Position numbers and translations under genes: made by a program. The notes under the pieces are model-generated. The model ran no database searches, was not told the origin of the DNA, and saw nothing but the letters and a program-made list of their open reading frames with translations. A stretch of 64,000 bases of DNA from an uncultured Paracoccaceae bacterium (GTDB lineage: Bacteria > Pseudomonadota > Alphaproteobacteria > Rhodobacterales > Rhodobacteraceae): assembly GCA_947498645.1 (NCBI GenBank), contig CANMKS010000001.1:1526032-1590031 (forward strand), in the 5' to 3' direction. Shown piece by piece: positions 40,195-50,233 of this stretch. The number at the start of each line of letters is the position of its first letter. Positions within the stretch are counted from its first letter, which is position 1.

Positions 40195-41106
40195 ATGACG
40201 TTCCGACCTGTGACCCAAACCACCCACGCCCACCCCACGATGGAAGGGGCTGGTGTTCATCTGCACCGCGTTTTCGGTTTTGGTGACCCAAGCGAGAGCG
40301 ATCCGTTTCTGCTGTTGGATGATTTCCGGAACGATGACCCTGCGCATTATGAACGCGGTTTTCCCTGGCATCCACATCGCGGGATCGAGACAATTACCTA
40401 TGTTCTGGAGGGTCAGGTCGCCCATGGCGACTCGCTGGGTAACAACGGTGTGCTGGGGGCGGGGTCCGTCCAGTGGATGACCGCAGGTTCGGGCATTCTG
40501 CATCAGGAAATGCCAAGCGGGAATGCCGCAGGGCAGATGCACGGGTTTCAGCTTTGGGCGAACCTGCCCTCGTCCTTGAAAATGACGGCACCGCGTTATC
40601 AGGATATTGCGGGCAGCGATGTGCCTGAAATCATTGATGACGACGGGACACGGGTGAAGATTATCACCGGCAAGTTCTGGGGCAAGGCTGGCCCGGTTGA
40701 TGGGATCGCCGCTGATCCGCTTTATCTGGATGTGTCTATCCCACCCAACACGCGCAAGACACTACCGGTGGATACACGCGCAAACGCCTTTGCCTATGTC
40801 TTTGCGGGCGAGGGCCGTTTTGTGGATGCCTCTGATCCTGTTGGCGTGCGCGTCGAAAAAGAAGTGGCAGGCCAAGAGGTCAACATCCGCGACATGACCG
40901 GCAACCGCACGCTGGTGCGTTTCGGCAATGGTGACGATGTGACTGTGCAGGCGGGGCCTGATGGCATGCGGTTCCTGCTGATTGCCGGACGCCCCATTCA
41001 GGAACCTGTCGCATGGCATGGCCCGATTGTGATGAACACACAAGCAGAGCTGCATCAGGCGATGAAAGACCTGCAAAACGGCACGTTCATTCAGGCCGCG
41101 CACTAG
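40195..41106 (+). CDS. Pirin family protein
   Basis: FLLLDDFRNDDPAHYERGFPWHPHRGIETITYVLEGQVAHGDSLGN; VQWMTAGSGILHQEMP. Confidence 0.95.
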   Translation: MTFRPVTQTTHAHPTMEGAGVHLHRVFGFGDPSESDPFLLLDDFRNDDPAHYERGFPWHPHRGIETITYVLEGQVAHGDSLGNNGVLGAGSVQWMTAGSGILHQEMPSGNAAGQMHGFQLWANLPSSLKMTAPRYQDIAGSDVPEIIDDDGTRVKIITGKFWGKAGPVDGIAADPLYLDVSIPPNTRKTLPVDTRANAFAYVFAGEGRFVDASDPVGVRVEKEVAGQEVNIRDMTGNRTLVRFGNGDDVTVQAGPDGMRFLLIAGRPIQEPVAWHGPIVMNTQAELHQAMKDLQNGTFIQAAH

Positions 41107-41158
41107 ACCCTCTGCGCCCCTCGCGCTAGGTGTTGAACAATACCAAAGGGGGTCCAAT

Positions 41159-43954
41159 ATGGCGTTTGGCAAAGGCAGTCATCTGCATCTGATCGACGGA
41201 TCGGCGTTTATTTTCCGCGCTTATCATGCGCTGCCACCGCTGACGCGCAAGTCTGACGGGTTGCCTGTTGGGGCGGTCAGCGGGTTTGTGAACATGCTGC
41301 AACGCTATGTCGAAGGCAACAGCGGTGCCGATGCCGCAACCCATGTGGCAGTCATTTTTGACAAAGGCAGCCATACGTTTCGCAACGACATGTATGACCA
41401 GTACAAAGCCAACCGTGATGCGATGCCAGAGGACCTGCGCCCGCAAATCCCCCTGACCCGCACTGCCACAAAGGCGTTCAATATCGCTTGCGAGGAAATG
41501 GAAGGGTTCGAGGCCGACGACATTATCGCCACCCTGTCCCATCTGGCCCGTGATGCCGGTGGGCGCGTGACGATTGTGTCATCCGACAAGGACCTGATGC
41601 AGTTGGTCGGCGACGGGGTTGAAATGCTGGACCCGATGAAAAACAAGCGCATCGACAGGGACGGTGTGCATGAAAAATTCGGTGTTGGACCAGAACGTGT
41701 TGTGGATGTGCAGGCGCTGGCCGGTGACAGCGTGGACAATGTGCCGGGCGCGCCTGGTATCGGGATCAAGACTGCCGCCTTGCTGATCAACGAATATGGC
41801 GATCTGGAAAGCTTGCTGGACCGCGCCGGCGAGATCAAGCAACCCAAACGTCGCGAGACGCTGATCAACAACCGCGCACAGATAGAGCTGTCAAAGAAAC
41901 TGGTTCAGCTTGATTGCGATATGACGCTGGATTTCGCGCTTGATGATCTGGAAGTCCGCGAGCCAGAGCCGGAAACATTGCTGGGGTTTCTGGCCGAAAT
42001 GGAGTTTCGGACCGTCACGAAACGGATTGCAGAGAAACTGGGAGTTGAACCGCCGACGATCGAAGACAAAGCGCCTGCTGCCGAAGAGGTGGCGGCCCCA
42101 GAAGCTGTTCCATTTGACCCGGACGCCTATGAATGCGTCCGTGACAAAGCCGCCCTTGCAGATTGGATCAGCCGCATCCGCGAACGCGGCTATGTGGCCG
42201 TGGACACCGAAACAACCGGCCTGAATGAAATGATTGCTGATCTGGTCGGTATCTCGCTTTCGGTTGAACCGGGGCAGGCTTGCTACATCCCGTTGACACA
42301 TAAATCTGCAACATCAGACGATCTTTTTGGTTCTGACGATCTGGCAGAGGGGCAGATGGATTTTGAGGAGTGCCTGGCGCTGCTCAAACCCGTACTGGAA
42401 GACCCGGCCATCCTGAAAATCGGCCAGAACATGAAGTATGACACCAAGATATTCGCCCGTCTGAATATCGCTGTTGATCCGATAGATGACACGATGCTGA
42501 TGTCTTACGCCATGAACGCGGGGCTGCATAATCACGGGATGGATACACTTTCCGAACGCTATCTGGGGCACACGCCGATCCCGATCAAGCCGCTGTTGGG
42601 CACGGGCAAATCGGCGATCACTTTTGACCGTGTGCCGGTTGACGATGCCGTGAAATATGCCGCAGAGGATGCCGACATCACCCTGCGTCTGTGGCAACAG
42701 TTCAAGCCGCAATTACAAATAAAACGGGTAACGTCCGTCTATGAAACGATGGAACGCCCCTTGGTCCCTGTTCTGGCACAGATGGAGCGGAACGGGATCA
42801 AAGTGGATCGCGATACGCTGAGCCGCATGTCGAATGGCTTTGCCCAGAAACTGGCGGGGCTTGAAGACGAACTTTATGAACTCGCAGGCCGGTCATTCAA
42901 TGTTCAATCCCCTGCCCAGGTTGGTCAGATACTCTTTGACGAAATGGGACTGGAAGGAGGCAAAAAAACTAAGACCGGACAATGGTCTACCCCTGCCGAA
43001 GCACTGGAAGATTTGGCAACCGAGCATGACTTTGCGGCGCGCATCCTGGATTATCGTCAACTGGCAAAGCTGAAATCCACCTACACGGATGCGCTGCAAG
43101 AACACATCAACGCGGACACCGGCCGCGTGCATACCTCTTATTCCATTGCTGGTGCCAACACTGGCAGGCTCGCGTCAACTGATCCAAACCTGCAGAATAT
43201 CCCTGTCCGATCAGAGGAAGGGCGGCGTATCCGAGAGGCCTTTGTGGCTGAAGAGGGCAAGGTGATTGTCAGCCTCGACTATTCCCAGATCGAGCTGCGC
43301 ATCCTTGCGCATATCGCCGAGATTGATGCGCTGAAGCAGGCATTCCTGGATGGGATCGATATTCACGCGATGACCGCATCAGAGATGTTTGATGTGCCGC
43401 TGGATGAGATGACGCCGGATGTGCGCCGTCAGGCCAAGGCGATCAACTTTGGTGTAATCTATGGCATTTCGGGCTTTGGTCTGGCGCGCAACCTGCGTAT
43501 CCCGCGCGGCGAGGCGCAAGGCTTTATCGACCGCTATTTCGAACGGTTCCCCGGTATTCGCAAATATATGGACGACACCGTGGCCTTTGCCAAAGAACAC
43601 ACCTACGTCCAAACGCTGTTTGGCCGCAAAATCAACACGCCAGAGATCAACGCCAAAGGGCCCCATGCAGGCTTTGCCAAACGCGCCGCGATCAACGCGC
43701 CAATTCAGGGCACGGCAGCAGATGTGATCCGCCGCGCGATGATCCGTATGCCAGCAGCGATTGAAGGTCTTCCCGCCAAGATGTTGCTACAGGTCCACGA
43801 CGAATTGATCTTTGAGGTCGAGGAAGGCGCAGTCGATGACCTGATCACCGCCGCGCGCGACGTCATGGAGAACGCAAGCGATCCGGCTGTGAAGCTTGAC
43901 GTCAAGCTGGCCGTTGATGCGGGGCAGGGGGCCAACTGGGCCGAAGCGCATTAA
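41159..43954 (+). CDS. polA: DNA polymerase I
   Basis: 931 aa; N-terminal 5' nuclease domain, 3'-5' exo (VAVDTETTGLN), polymerase motifs (NTGRLASTDPNLQNIPVR, SLDYSQIELRILAHI, VHDELIFEV). Confidence 0.98.
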   Translation: MAFGKGSHLHLIDGSAFIFRAYHALPPLTRKSDGLPVGAVSGFVNMLQRYVEGNSGADAATHVAVIFDKGSHTFRNDMYDQYKANRDAMPEDLRPQIPLTRTATKAFNIACEEMEGFEADDIIATLSHLARDAGGRVTIVSSDKDLMQLVGDGVEMLDPMKNKRIDRDGVHEKFGVGPERVVDVQALAGDSVDNVPGAPGIGIKTAALLINEYGDLESLLDRAGEIKQPKRRETLINNRAQIELSKKLVQLDCDMTLDFALDDLEVREPEPETLLGFLAEMEFRTVTKRIAEKLGVEPPTIEDKAPAAEEVAAPEAVPFDPDAYECVRDKAALADWISRIRERGYVAVDTETTGLNEMIADLVGISLSVEPGQACYIPLTHKSATSDDLFGSDDLAEGQMDFEECLALLKPVLEDPAILKIGQNMKYDTKIFARLNIAVDPIDDTMLMSYAMNAGLHNHGMDTLSERYLGHTPIPIKPLLGTGKSAITFDRVPVDDAVKYAAEDADITLRLWQQFKPQLQIKRVTSVYETMERPLVPVLAQMERNGIKVDRDTLSRMSNGFAQKLAGLEDELYELAGRSFNVQSPAQVGQILFDEMGLEGGKKTKTGQWSTPAEALEDLATEHDFAARILDYRQLAKLKSTYTDALQEHINADTGRVHTSYSIAGANTGRLASTDPNLQNIPVRSEEGRRIREAFVAEEGKVIVSLDYSQIELRILAHIAEIDALKQAFLDGIDIHAMTASEMFDVPLDEMTPDVRRQAKAINFGVIYGISGFGLARNLRIPRGEAQGFIDRYFERFPGIRKYMDDTVAFAKEHTYVQTLFGRKINTPEINAKGPHAGFAKRAAINAPIQGTAADVIRRAMIRMPAAIEGLPAKMLLQVHDELIFEVEEGAVDDLITAARDVMENASDPAVKLDVKLAVDAGQGANWAEAH

Positions 43955-43971
43955 GCGCTTCTGGCGCTCAG

Positions 43972-44535
43972 CTAGGCCACTGAATGCGCCGCTGTGATCA
44001 GCGCATGGTGCAATGATCCGGCAGACGCGCGTGGGCCGAGGATGCGGATATGCTCGGGGTTGTCGCGGCGGATCACAAAGCACCCTAACTGGTGGATCAT
44101 CGTGCGCTGGGCATCGCCTGCCGTCATCCGGCGAATGGGCACCGCGCATAGCCGCTCGCAAATGTCGGGCATGGCAGGACCGATCACATCGAAACACACC
44201 CAAGCGCCCGTTTGTTCGGTGATGGATGCGGTATCCCCAAAGCGTTCCTTGAGGTGATCCGCCAGCAATTCATGTGTTTCCCGTGGTGCGCCAATCATCC
44301 ATTGATCCGGCCCCATCCAGAATCCGGCTTCGGGGTCGTGAAGGACCGCCTTGCCCGGTTCCGGCACTGCCCCAAGCAGTTTTTTCAGGGTCGTGTGACA
44401 GGTTTTTTCATGGCCCATCCGCGCGGCAACTGACGCCAGCGCCAACCCATCGTTTTCGGTGATTGTGACGTGATCGAATGTATCGACCTGTGGCGCGTCG
44501 CCGCCCAAAGCAGTCATAGGCTGAAGATCATGCAC
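43972..44535 (-). CDS. soxG: Sarcosine oxidase subunit gamma
   Basis: Follows soxA; GTG 44535 (VHDLQPMTALGG) chosen; overall SoxG pattern. Confidence 0.85.
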   Translation of the reverse strand: MHDLQPMTALGGDAPQVDTFDHVTITENDGLALASVAARMGHEKTCHTTLKKLLGAVPEPGKAVLHDPEAGFWMGPDQWMIGAPRETHELLADHLKERFGDTASITEQTGAWVCFDVIGPAMPDICERLCAVPIRRMTAGDAQRTMIHQLGCFVIRRDNPEHIRILGPRASAGSLHHALITAAHSVA

Positions 44536-47464
44536 GGAGCCGCTCTCCCTCTGGATCAATGAAATGCGCGCTGGTGATTTCGACTTTGACATCCACACCC
44601 GTCAGTGGGCTGACAAGGCGCATCTGCTCGCCCATGCGGTCTGCACCATTCTTGAGAAACCCAATCGCAATCGCATGGCCCAGATTGGGTGAATAACAGG
44701 CAGAGGTGGCGTACCCCTGATCATGTGCTGCATCGACAGGGCCATCAGCATTCATCAGATGCCCCCCCGCTGGCACCGGATCTTTTGGATCAATCGGCTT
44801 GATGCCAACCTGATAAAGCTGGCCTTCACCGTTCAACCCTTCACGTTCCGAGAGTTTTGACCCGATGCTGTCCTTTGTCTTGGACACCATGCGTCCCATC
44901 CCGAGGTTCAGCGCGGTGGTGGTGCCATTCAACTCGTTCCCGGCGGCATGGCCCTTTTCGATACGCATCACGCCAAGCGCCTCGGTGCCATAGGGTGTCA
45001 CGTCGTATTGCGCGCCTGCTTCCATGATCTTGCGGATCAGCGCGTCGCCATATGCGGTTGGCACGGCAATCTCATAGGCCAGTTCACCGCTGAAAGAGAT
45101 CCGGAAGAGCCGTGCGCGCAATCCGCCACAGATGGTGATATTTGCACAGGCCATGAAGGGGAAGGCATCGTTGCTGATGTCCTGATCGACGATCTGTGAC
45201 AGCAATTTGCGGCTGTTGGGCCCGGCGACGGCGTATTGCGCCCAGGCTTCGGTGGTCGAGATCAACTGCACATCCATATCGGGGAAAAGGCATTGCCGCA
45301 CAAACTCCATATGCCGATAAACGGGCAGGGCGTTTGCGGTTGTCGTCGTGACGACGAAGTGATCCTCGGCCAGACGGGCCGCTGTCCCGTCATCCATCGC
45401 AATGCCGTCCTCACGCAGCATCAGGCCATAGCGGGTCTTGCCAACGGCCAGTTTAGCAAAGCCGTTGCAGTATATCTTGTTCAGGAAATCCGCCGCATCC
45501 GTGCCCTGCACATCGACCTTACCCAATGTGGTCACATCGCAAACGCCAACAGATTTGCGCGTCGCGAGAACCTCGCGATCAACGCTTTCGCGCCATGTCG
45601 TCTCTCCGGCTTGTGGAAACCATTGGGCGCGCAGCCAATTGCCGACCTCGACAAAAACGGCACCCTGCTCTTCGGCCCATTTGTGCGACGGGGTCAGGCG
45701 TTTGGGGTGAAATTCCTGCCCGCGATGACGCCCGCCCAGCACACCAATCGCCGTGGGCGTATAGGGTGGGCGAAAGATTGTGGTGCCCACTTCTGGAATC
45801 GTTTTGCCAGCAAGTTCGGCCATAATCGCAAGGCCACCCATGTTGGAGGTTTTGCCCTGATCCGTCGCCATGCCAAGTGTGGTGTAACGCTTGAGGTGTT
45901 CAACGGAACGAAAGCCTTCCTGATGGCTCAGCTTGACGTCCTTGACCGTTACGTCGTTTTGCTGATCAAGCCAAGCCCGCGAACAGCCTTCGACATACCA
46001 GAAAGGTTTGAGGTTGATCGACGCATCCCCAGTCTCTGGCAGTTTTGGCAAGCGGCCCTTCAGACCCAGTGCCCGTTTTGCCGCAGTTGCACCGCCTTGC
46101 AGCGCACCGGCGGTCGACAGATCACCATTGGCGGCACCGGCAACGACCATCCCCGGCGGCAATTCAGCGCCCGGCACGAAGGCAGCAATGGCGTCGTTCC
46201 AGATGGGGCGGCCGCGTTGATGGCAGGTCATATGCACATTGGGGTTCCATCCCCCCGACATGCCCAGAGCCCCACATTCCAGCGTGCGCATGCTGCCGTC
46301 GGCAAGTCTTACCTCGGCAAAGGTCAGGCCAAGCCTGCCTTTGGTGTTGACGACTTCACCATGCAGCACCTCGTAATCCAGGCTACGTGGAACGTCTGGG
46401 CGCACATCAACAACCGCGCTGATCTTTACGCCCTTGGCATGAAGATCAGCGGCGGTACGGTGCCCGTCATCATTGTTGGTAAAGATCGCAACGCGCTTGT
46501 CCGCTGAAACGGCGAAACGATTGGCATAGCTGCGTATGGCGCTGCCCAGCATGATGCCGGGACGGTCGTTGTTTTCAAAGGCGATCGGGCGCTCGGTCGC
46601 GCCTGCGGCCAGAATGGTTTTTTGTGTGTAGATCCGCCAAAGCACCTGTCGCGGCTTTCCCGCATCCGGCGCGTACAGATGATCGCTGACCCGTTCCACG
46701 GCCCCGTAAATCCCGTGATCAAACGCGCCGATGACCGTTGTACGTGGCATGATGCGGACGTTGGGCAGGGTGGTCAATTCGGCGACAACCTCTGCGGCCC
46801 AATCAGCACCGGATTGATCGCCGATTGTGAGGGTCTCGCTGTTCAACCGTCCGCCAAGTACAAAATCCTCATCAGCGAGGATCACATCTGCGCCCGCACG
46901 ACCTGCCGTCAGCGCAGCCATCAGACCGGCGGGGCCGGCCCCGATGATCAACAAATCGCAATGCAGGAACCCTTTGTCATAGACATCCGGGTCATCCTTC
47001 AGCGACAGCGATCCAAGGCCCGCGGCTTTGCGAATAATCGGCTCGTACAGTTTCTCCCAAAAGGCGGCAGGCCACATGAAGGTTTTGTAATAAAATCCGG
47101 CCGTCAGGAAGTTTGAGAAACGGTCGTTGATCGCCAGCAGATCAAAGCGCAGTGATCCCATCCGGTTCTGGCTTTTTGCCAGTAGCCCATCATAAAGCTC
47201 TACCGTTGTCGCGCGCGTGTTCGGCTCTTGTCGCGCACCGCCGCGCAACTCAACAAGCGCGTTGGGCTCTTCTGATCCTGCTGTCAGAACGCCCCGCGGG
47301 CGGTGATATTTGAATGACCGGCCCATAAGACGGACACCGTTGGCCAACAGCGCCGAGGCAAGCGTATCACCGGCGTGACCGGTGTAGGCCTTGCCGTCAA
47401 AGGTGAATTTGCAGCTCTGGCTGCGGTCGATCTGACCGCCGGGCAATCGGTTTACTTGTGTCAT
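44528..47464 (-). CDS. soxA: Sarcosine oxidase subunit alpha
   Basis: 978 aa; CDLLIIGAGPAGLMAALTAGRAGADVILADED; C-terminal GcvT-like domain. Confidence 0.96.
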   Translation of the reverse strand: MTQVNRLPGGQIDRSQSCKFTFDGKAYTGHAGDTLASALLANGVRLMGRSFKYHRPRGVLTAGSEEPNALVELRGGARQEPNTRATTVELYDGLLAKSQNRMGSLRFDLLAINDRFSNFLTAGFYYKTFMWPAAFWEKLYEPIIRKAAGLGSLSLKDDPDVYDKGFLHCDLLIIGAGPAGLMAALTAGRAGADVILADEDFVLGGRLNSETLTIGDQSGADWAAEVVAELTTLPNVRIMPRTTVIGAFDHGIYGAVERVSDHLYAPDAGKPRQVLWRIYTQKTILAAGATERPIAFENNDRPGIMLGSAIRSYANRFAVSADKRVAIFTNNDDGHRTAADLHAKGVKISAVVDVRPDVPRSLDYEVLHGEVVNTKGRLGLTFAEVRLADGSMRTLECGALGMSGGWNPNVHMTCHQRGRPIWNDAIAAFVPGAELPPGMVVAGAANGDLSTAGALQGGATAAKRALGLKGRLPKLPETGDASINLKPFWYVEGCSRAWLDQQNDVTVKDVKLSHQEGFRSVEHLKRYTTLGMATDQGKTSNMGGLAIMAELAGKTIPEVGTTIFRPPYTPTAIGVLGGRHRGQEFHPKRLTPSHKWAEEQGAVFVEVGNWLRAQWFPQAGETTWRESVDREVLATRKSVGVCDVTTLGKVDVQGTDAADFLNKIYCNGFAKLAVGKTRYGLMLREDGIAMDDGTAARLAEDHFVVTTTTANALPVYRHMEFVRQCLFPDMDVQLISTTEAWAQYAVAGPNSRKLLSQIVDQDISNDAFPFMACANITICGGLRARLFRISFSGELAYEIAVPTAYGDALIRKIMEAGAQYDVTPYGTEALGVMRIEKGHAAGNELNGTTTALNLGMGRMVSKTKDSIGSKLSEREGLNGEGQLYQVGIKPIDPKDPVPAGGHLMNADGPVDAAHDQGYATSACYSPNLGHAIAIGFLKNGADRMGEQMRLVSPLTGVDVKVEITSAHFIDPEGERLRA

Positions 47465-47748
47465 TTGGATCGCCCTCTGGCGCGCGCCACATCGCGGGCC
47501 ATTTCCACCTTGGAGATTTCATGCGTGACGGTGTTGCGGGTCACAACCAGCCACGAACGGTCGCCCGCCTCGTGAAACCACAACTCTTGATGCCAACCGG
47601 CGGGATTGTCGCGCAGATAGCCGTATTCATAGAAATCTTTGGCCGCCGTTTCAGATTGCCAATCCGGGCGATCAATCAGCTTGGCATCGCCCAAATAGGT
47701 GAACTCGGCAGCGTCGCGTGGGCCAAGCAGGGGGTGGTCAATAATCAT
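47461..47748 (-). CDS. soxD: Sarcosine oxidase subunit delta
   Basis: 95 aa; HPLLGPRDAAEFTYLGDAKL; QELWFHEAGDRSWLVVTRNTVTHEI. Confidence 0.93.
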   Translation of the reverse strand: MIIDHPLLGPRDAAEFTYLGDAKLIDRPDWQSETAAKDFYEYGYLRDNPAGWHQELWFHEAGDRSWLVVTRNTVTHEISKVEMARDVARARGRSK

Positions 47749-48998
47749 CAGTGCAAATTGGGCTGATTGCCCATCCCTTTTTCGTCGATCATCAGGCCCT
47801 TTTCAAATCGGTCGAACCGATAGGCCGTGGCGGTCGGGTGGGGCGCATCTTTCGCCAGCAAATGCGCAAAGCAAAAGCCTGACGCAGGCGTTGCCTTGAA
47901 CCCGCCGTAACACCAGCCGCCGTTGAAATAGAGCCCGTCGATATGGGTGCGGTCGATAATGGGTGAGCCATCCATCGACATATCCATGATGCCGCCCCAC
48001 ATGCGCAACAGACGTGCGCGGCCAAAGGCGGGGAAGATCGCCATGCCGCCTTCGCAGACGTCTTCGACGGTGGGCAGATTGCCGCGCTGGGCATAAGAGT
48101 TATAGCCGTCCAGATCACCACCAAAGACCAGACCGCCCTTGTCAGATTGGCTCACGTAAAAATGGCCCGCACCAAACGTCACGACACCGGGCAGGACCGG
48201 TTTAAGGCCTTCGGACACAAACGCCTGCAGGACATGACTTTCCATTGGTAGTCGCATATCGGCCTTGGACATCAACCGACTGGATGACCCGGCAACCGCA
48301 CATCCGATTTTCTTGGCGCCAATGTATCCGCGCGAGGTTTCCACCCCAAGGCATTTGCCGTTCTCGATCCGGAAGCCCGTCACCTCGCAGTTCTGGATGA
48401 TATCAACGCCGCGGCTGTCCGCACCCCGCGCATAGCCCCAGGCGACCGCATCATGGCGCACTGTGCCACCGCGATGTTGCGCCAAACCGCCCTTGATGGG
48501 GAAACGGGCGTCTTCTGTATTGAGGAAAGGATAGCGCGCCTTGATCTGCGCAGTTGTCAGCATCTCGGCATCCGCACCGTTTAGCAGCATCGCATTGCCG
48601 CGCCGCGTAAACGCATCACGCTGCGCATCAGAGTGGATCAGGTTCAGAATGCCACGTTGAGACACCATGGCGTTGTAGTTGAAATCCTGTTCCAGCCCTT
48701 CCCACAATTTAAGCGAAAACTCGTAAAACGGCTCGTTCCCGTCCAGCAGGTAGTTGGACCGGATGATGGTCGTGTTGCGCCCGACATTGCCACTGCCGAT
48801 CCAGCCTTTTTCAAGCACGGCGATGCGCTTTTGCCCATATTCCTTGGCCAAATAGTAGGCTGTGGCCAATCCATGCCCGCCACCGCCAATGATGATGATA
48901 TCGTATTCAGGCTGCGGTTCCGGATCGCGCCATGCCGGCGTCCATCCTTTGTGGCCGGTCAGCGCCTCTTTTATGACCTTCAACCCCGAATAACGCAT
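47748..48998 (-). CDS. soxB: Sarcosine oxidase subunit beta
   Basis: DIIIIGGGGHGLATAYYLAKEYGQKRIAVLEKG; start at ATG 48998 (MRYSGLKVIKEAL) with aggaaagg upstream. Confidence 0.95.
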   Translation of the reverse strand: MRYSGLKVIKEALTGHKGWTPAWRDPEPQPEYDIIIIGGGGHGLATAYYLAKEYGQKRIAVLEKGWIGSGNVGRNTTIIRSNYLLDGNEPFYEFSLKLWEGLEQDFNYNAMVSQRGILNLIHSDAQRDAFTRRGNAMLLNGADAEMLTTAQIKARYPFLNTEDARFPIKGGLAQHRGGTVRHDAVAWGYARGADSRGVDIIQNCEVTGFRIENGKCLGVETSRGYIGAKKIGCAVAGSSSRLMSKADMRLPMESHVLQAFVSEGLKPVLPGVVTFGAGHFYVSQSDKGGLVFGGDLDGYNSYAQRGNLPTVEDVCEGGMAIFPAFGRARLLRMWGGIMDMSMDGSPIIDRTHIDGLYFNGGWCYGGFKATPASGFCFAHLLAKDAPHPTATAYRFDRFEKGLMIDEKGMGNQPNLH

Positions 48999-49129
48999 TT
49001 CCGACATCCTTTCCTGCGCAATGTGCTGCAAGCAACGGCAATTCTGAAACGAAGATCGGACAGGAATCGTGCCATTTACGACAACTGGGCGAATTCCGGC
49101 AATCAGGCGTTCGTCCCCGAGCAGGTAGC

Positions 49130-50233
49130 TCAATTCACAGGAAGATCATCCAGCAATGACCGTTTGCCGATCTGGGCGAGGGTGATGCTGGTCTCTGCGC
49201 GCAGGACGTTCCACAGTTCTTTCAGACCCTCTTCACCGCCCGCGGCGATGGCAAATTGCAGGATGCGTCCGAGGAAGGTGAAGTTTGCACCCTGCGCGTA
49301 GGCTTTGACCACGTCTTCGCCGCTGCGCAATCCGGTATCGTAGAATAGCGGATAGTCCGGGCCGAGCGCGTCCCTGATCCGGCCCAATTCGAGAATTGGG
49401 GGTGGTGCGCTGTCCAACTGTCGTGCCCCATGGCTGGAAACCTGGATCGCATCGACGCCTGCGGCTTTGAGCGTAACCGCGTCATCGGCGTCAAGCACAC
49501 CTTTCACGACAAGTTTGCCCGGCCAGATATCCCGCAAGCGGGCGAGTGTATCCCAGTCCGCGCGCGCCCGGCTTTCGGTGCGGTCAAAGTCATAGCCGTC
49601 CATGTCAAAATTCGCCATTTGCGGCTTGCCCGCATAAAGCGAAGAGAGCGACCAGCGCGGATGCAGGGCGAAATCAATGAACTGCTTGGGGCCGATCTTG
49701 AAGGGCATGGTGAAACCGTGGCGCAATTCGCGCGGGCGGCGGCCGACTTCTGCCACATCGACGGTGAGGACGATGGTGTCATAGCCAGCGGCCTTGGCCC
49801 GTTCAACCAGTTTGAATGTGCCGGTGCCGTCGCCGCTGAAATAGAGCTGAAACCAAGCGTTGCCTTCAGCCTCTTCGATCAGCGGTTCCATCGCGGTAGA
49901 AGCAACAGTGGACACGCCCAAAGGGACGTTCTCGCGGGCGGCCAGCCGCGCCAGCATCATATCGGCACCGGGACCAGAAAGGTTGCACATGCCCATCGGG
50001 CTGATCCCAAACGGCGCTTTGGTCGGCTTGTCCCAAAGTGGCACCGAAAGCGAGCGGTCACTGACGTTGCGCAGGATACGCGGCCGCAGTTCCAGTTGGT
50101 CAAAGGCCGCACGATTACGTGCGGCCCCGATTTCGGCGCCAGCGGCGCCGTCGATATAGTCAAAGATCATCCAGGGAAGACGTTTGCGCGCCAGGCGGTG
50201 GGCGTCTTCACTGGAATGTATCTTCGCGGGCAT
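49130..50233 (-). CDS. FMN-dependent alpha-hydroxy acid dehydrogenase/oxidase (LldD/GOX family)
   Basis: 367 aa; RLPWMIFDYIDGAAGAE, PFGISPMGM, QVSSHGARQLDSAPPPI, DTGLRSGEDVVKAYAQGA. Immediately downstream of comE. Confidence 0.92.
   Translation of the reverse strand: MPAKIHSSEDAHRLARKRLPWMIFDYIDGAAGAEIGAARNRAAFDQLELRPRILRNVSDRSLSVPLWDKPTKAPFGISPMGMCNLSGPGADMMLARLAARENVPLGVSTVASTAMEPLIEEAEGNAWFQLYFSGDGTGTFKLVERAKAAGYDTIVLTVDVAEVGRRPRELRHGFTMPFKIGPKQFIDFALHPRWSLSSLYAGKPQMANFDMDGYDFDRTESRARADWDTLARLRDIWPGKLVVKGVLDADDAVTLKAAGVDAIQVSSHGARQLDSAPPPILELGRIRDALGPDYPLFYDTGLRSGEDVVKAYAQGANFTFLGRILQFAIAAGGEEGLKELWNVLRAETSITLAQIGKRSLLDDLPVN

Noticed and set aside
39886-40542. 218-aa minus ORF
   Set aside because: Antisense to the zf-CHCC peptide and the start of pirin.
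45755-45775. Third copy of the GTAGGGTGGG repeat (TATAGGGTGGGCGAAAG)
   Set aside because: Inside soxA, only the first half matches and the palindrome is not kept.
45236-46507. 423-aa plus ORF
   Set aside because: Shadow of soxA; rich in Arg/His/Cys typical of antisense frames.
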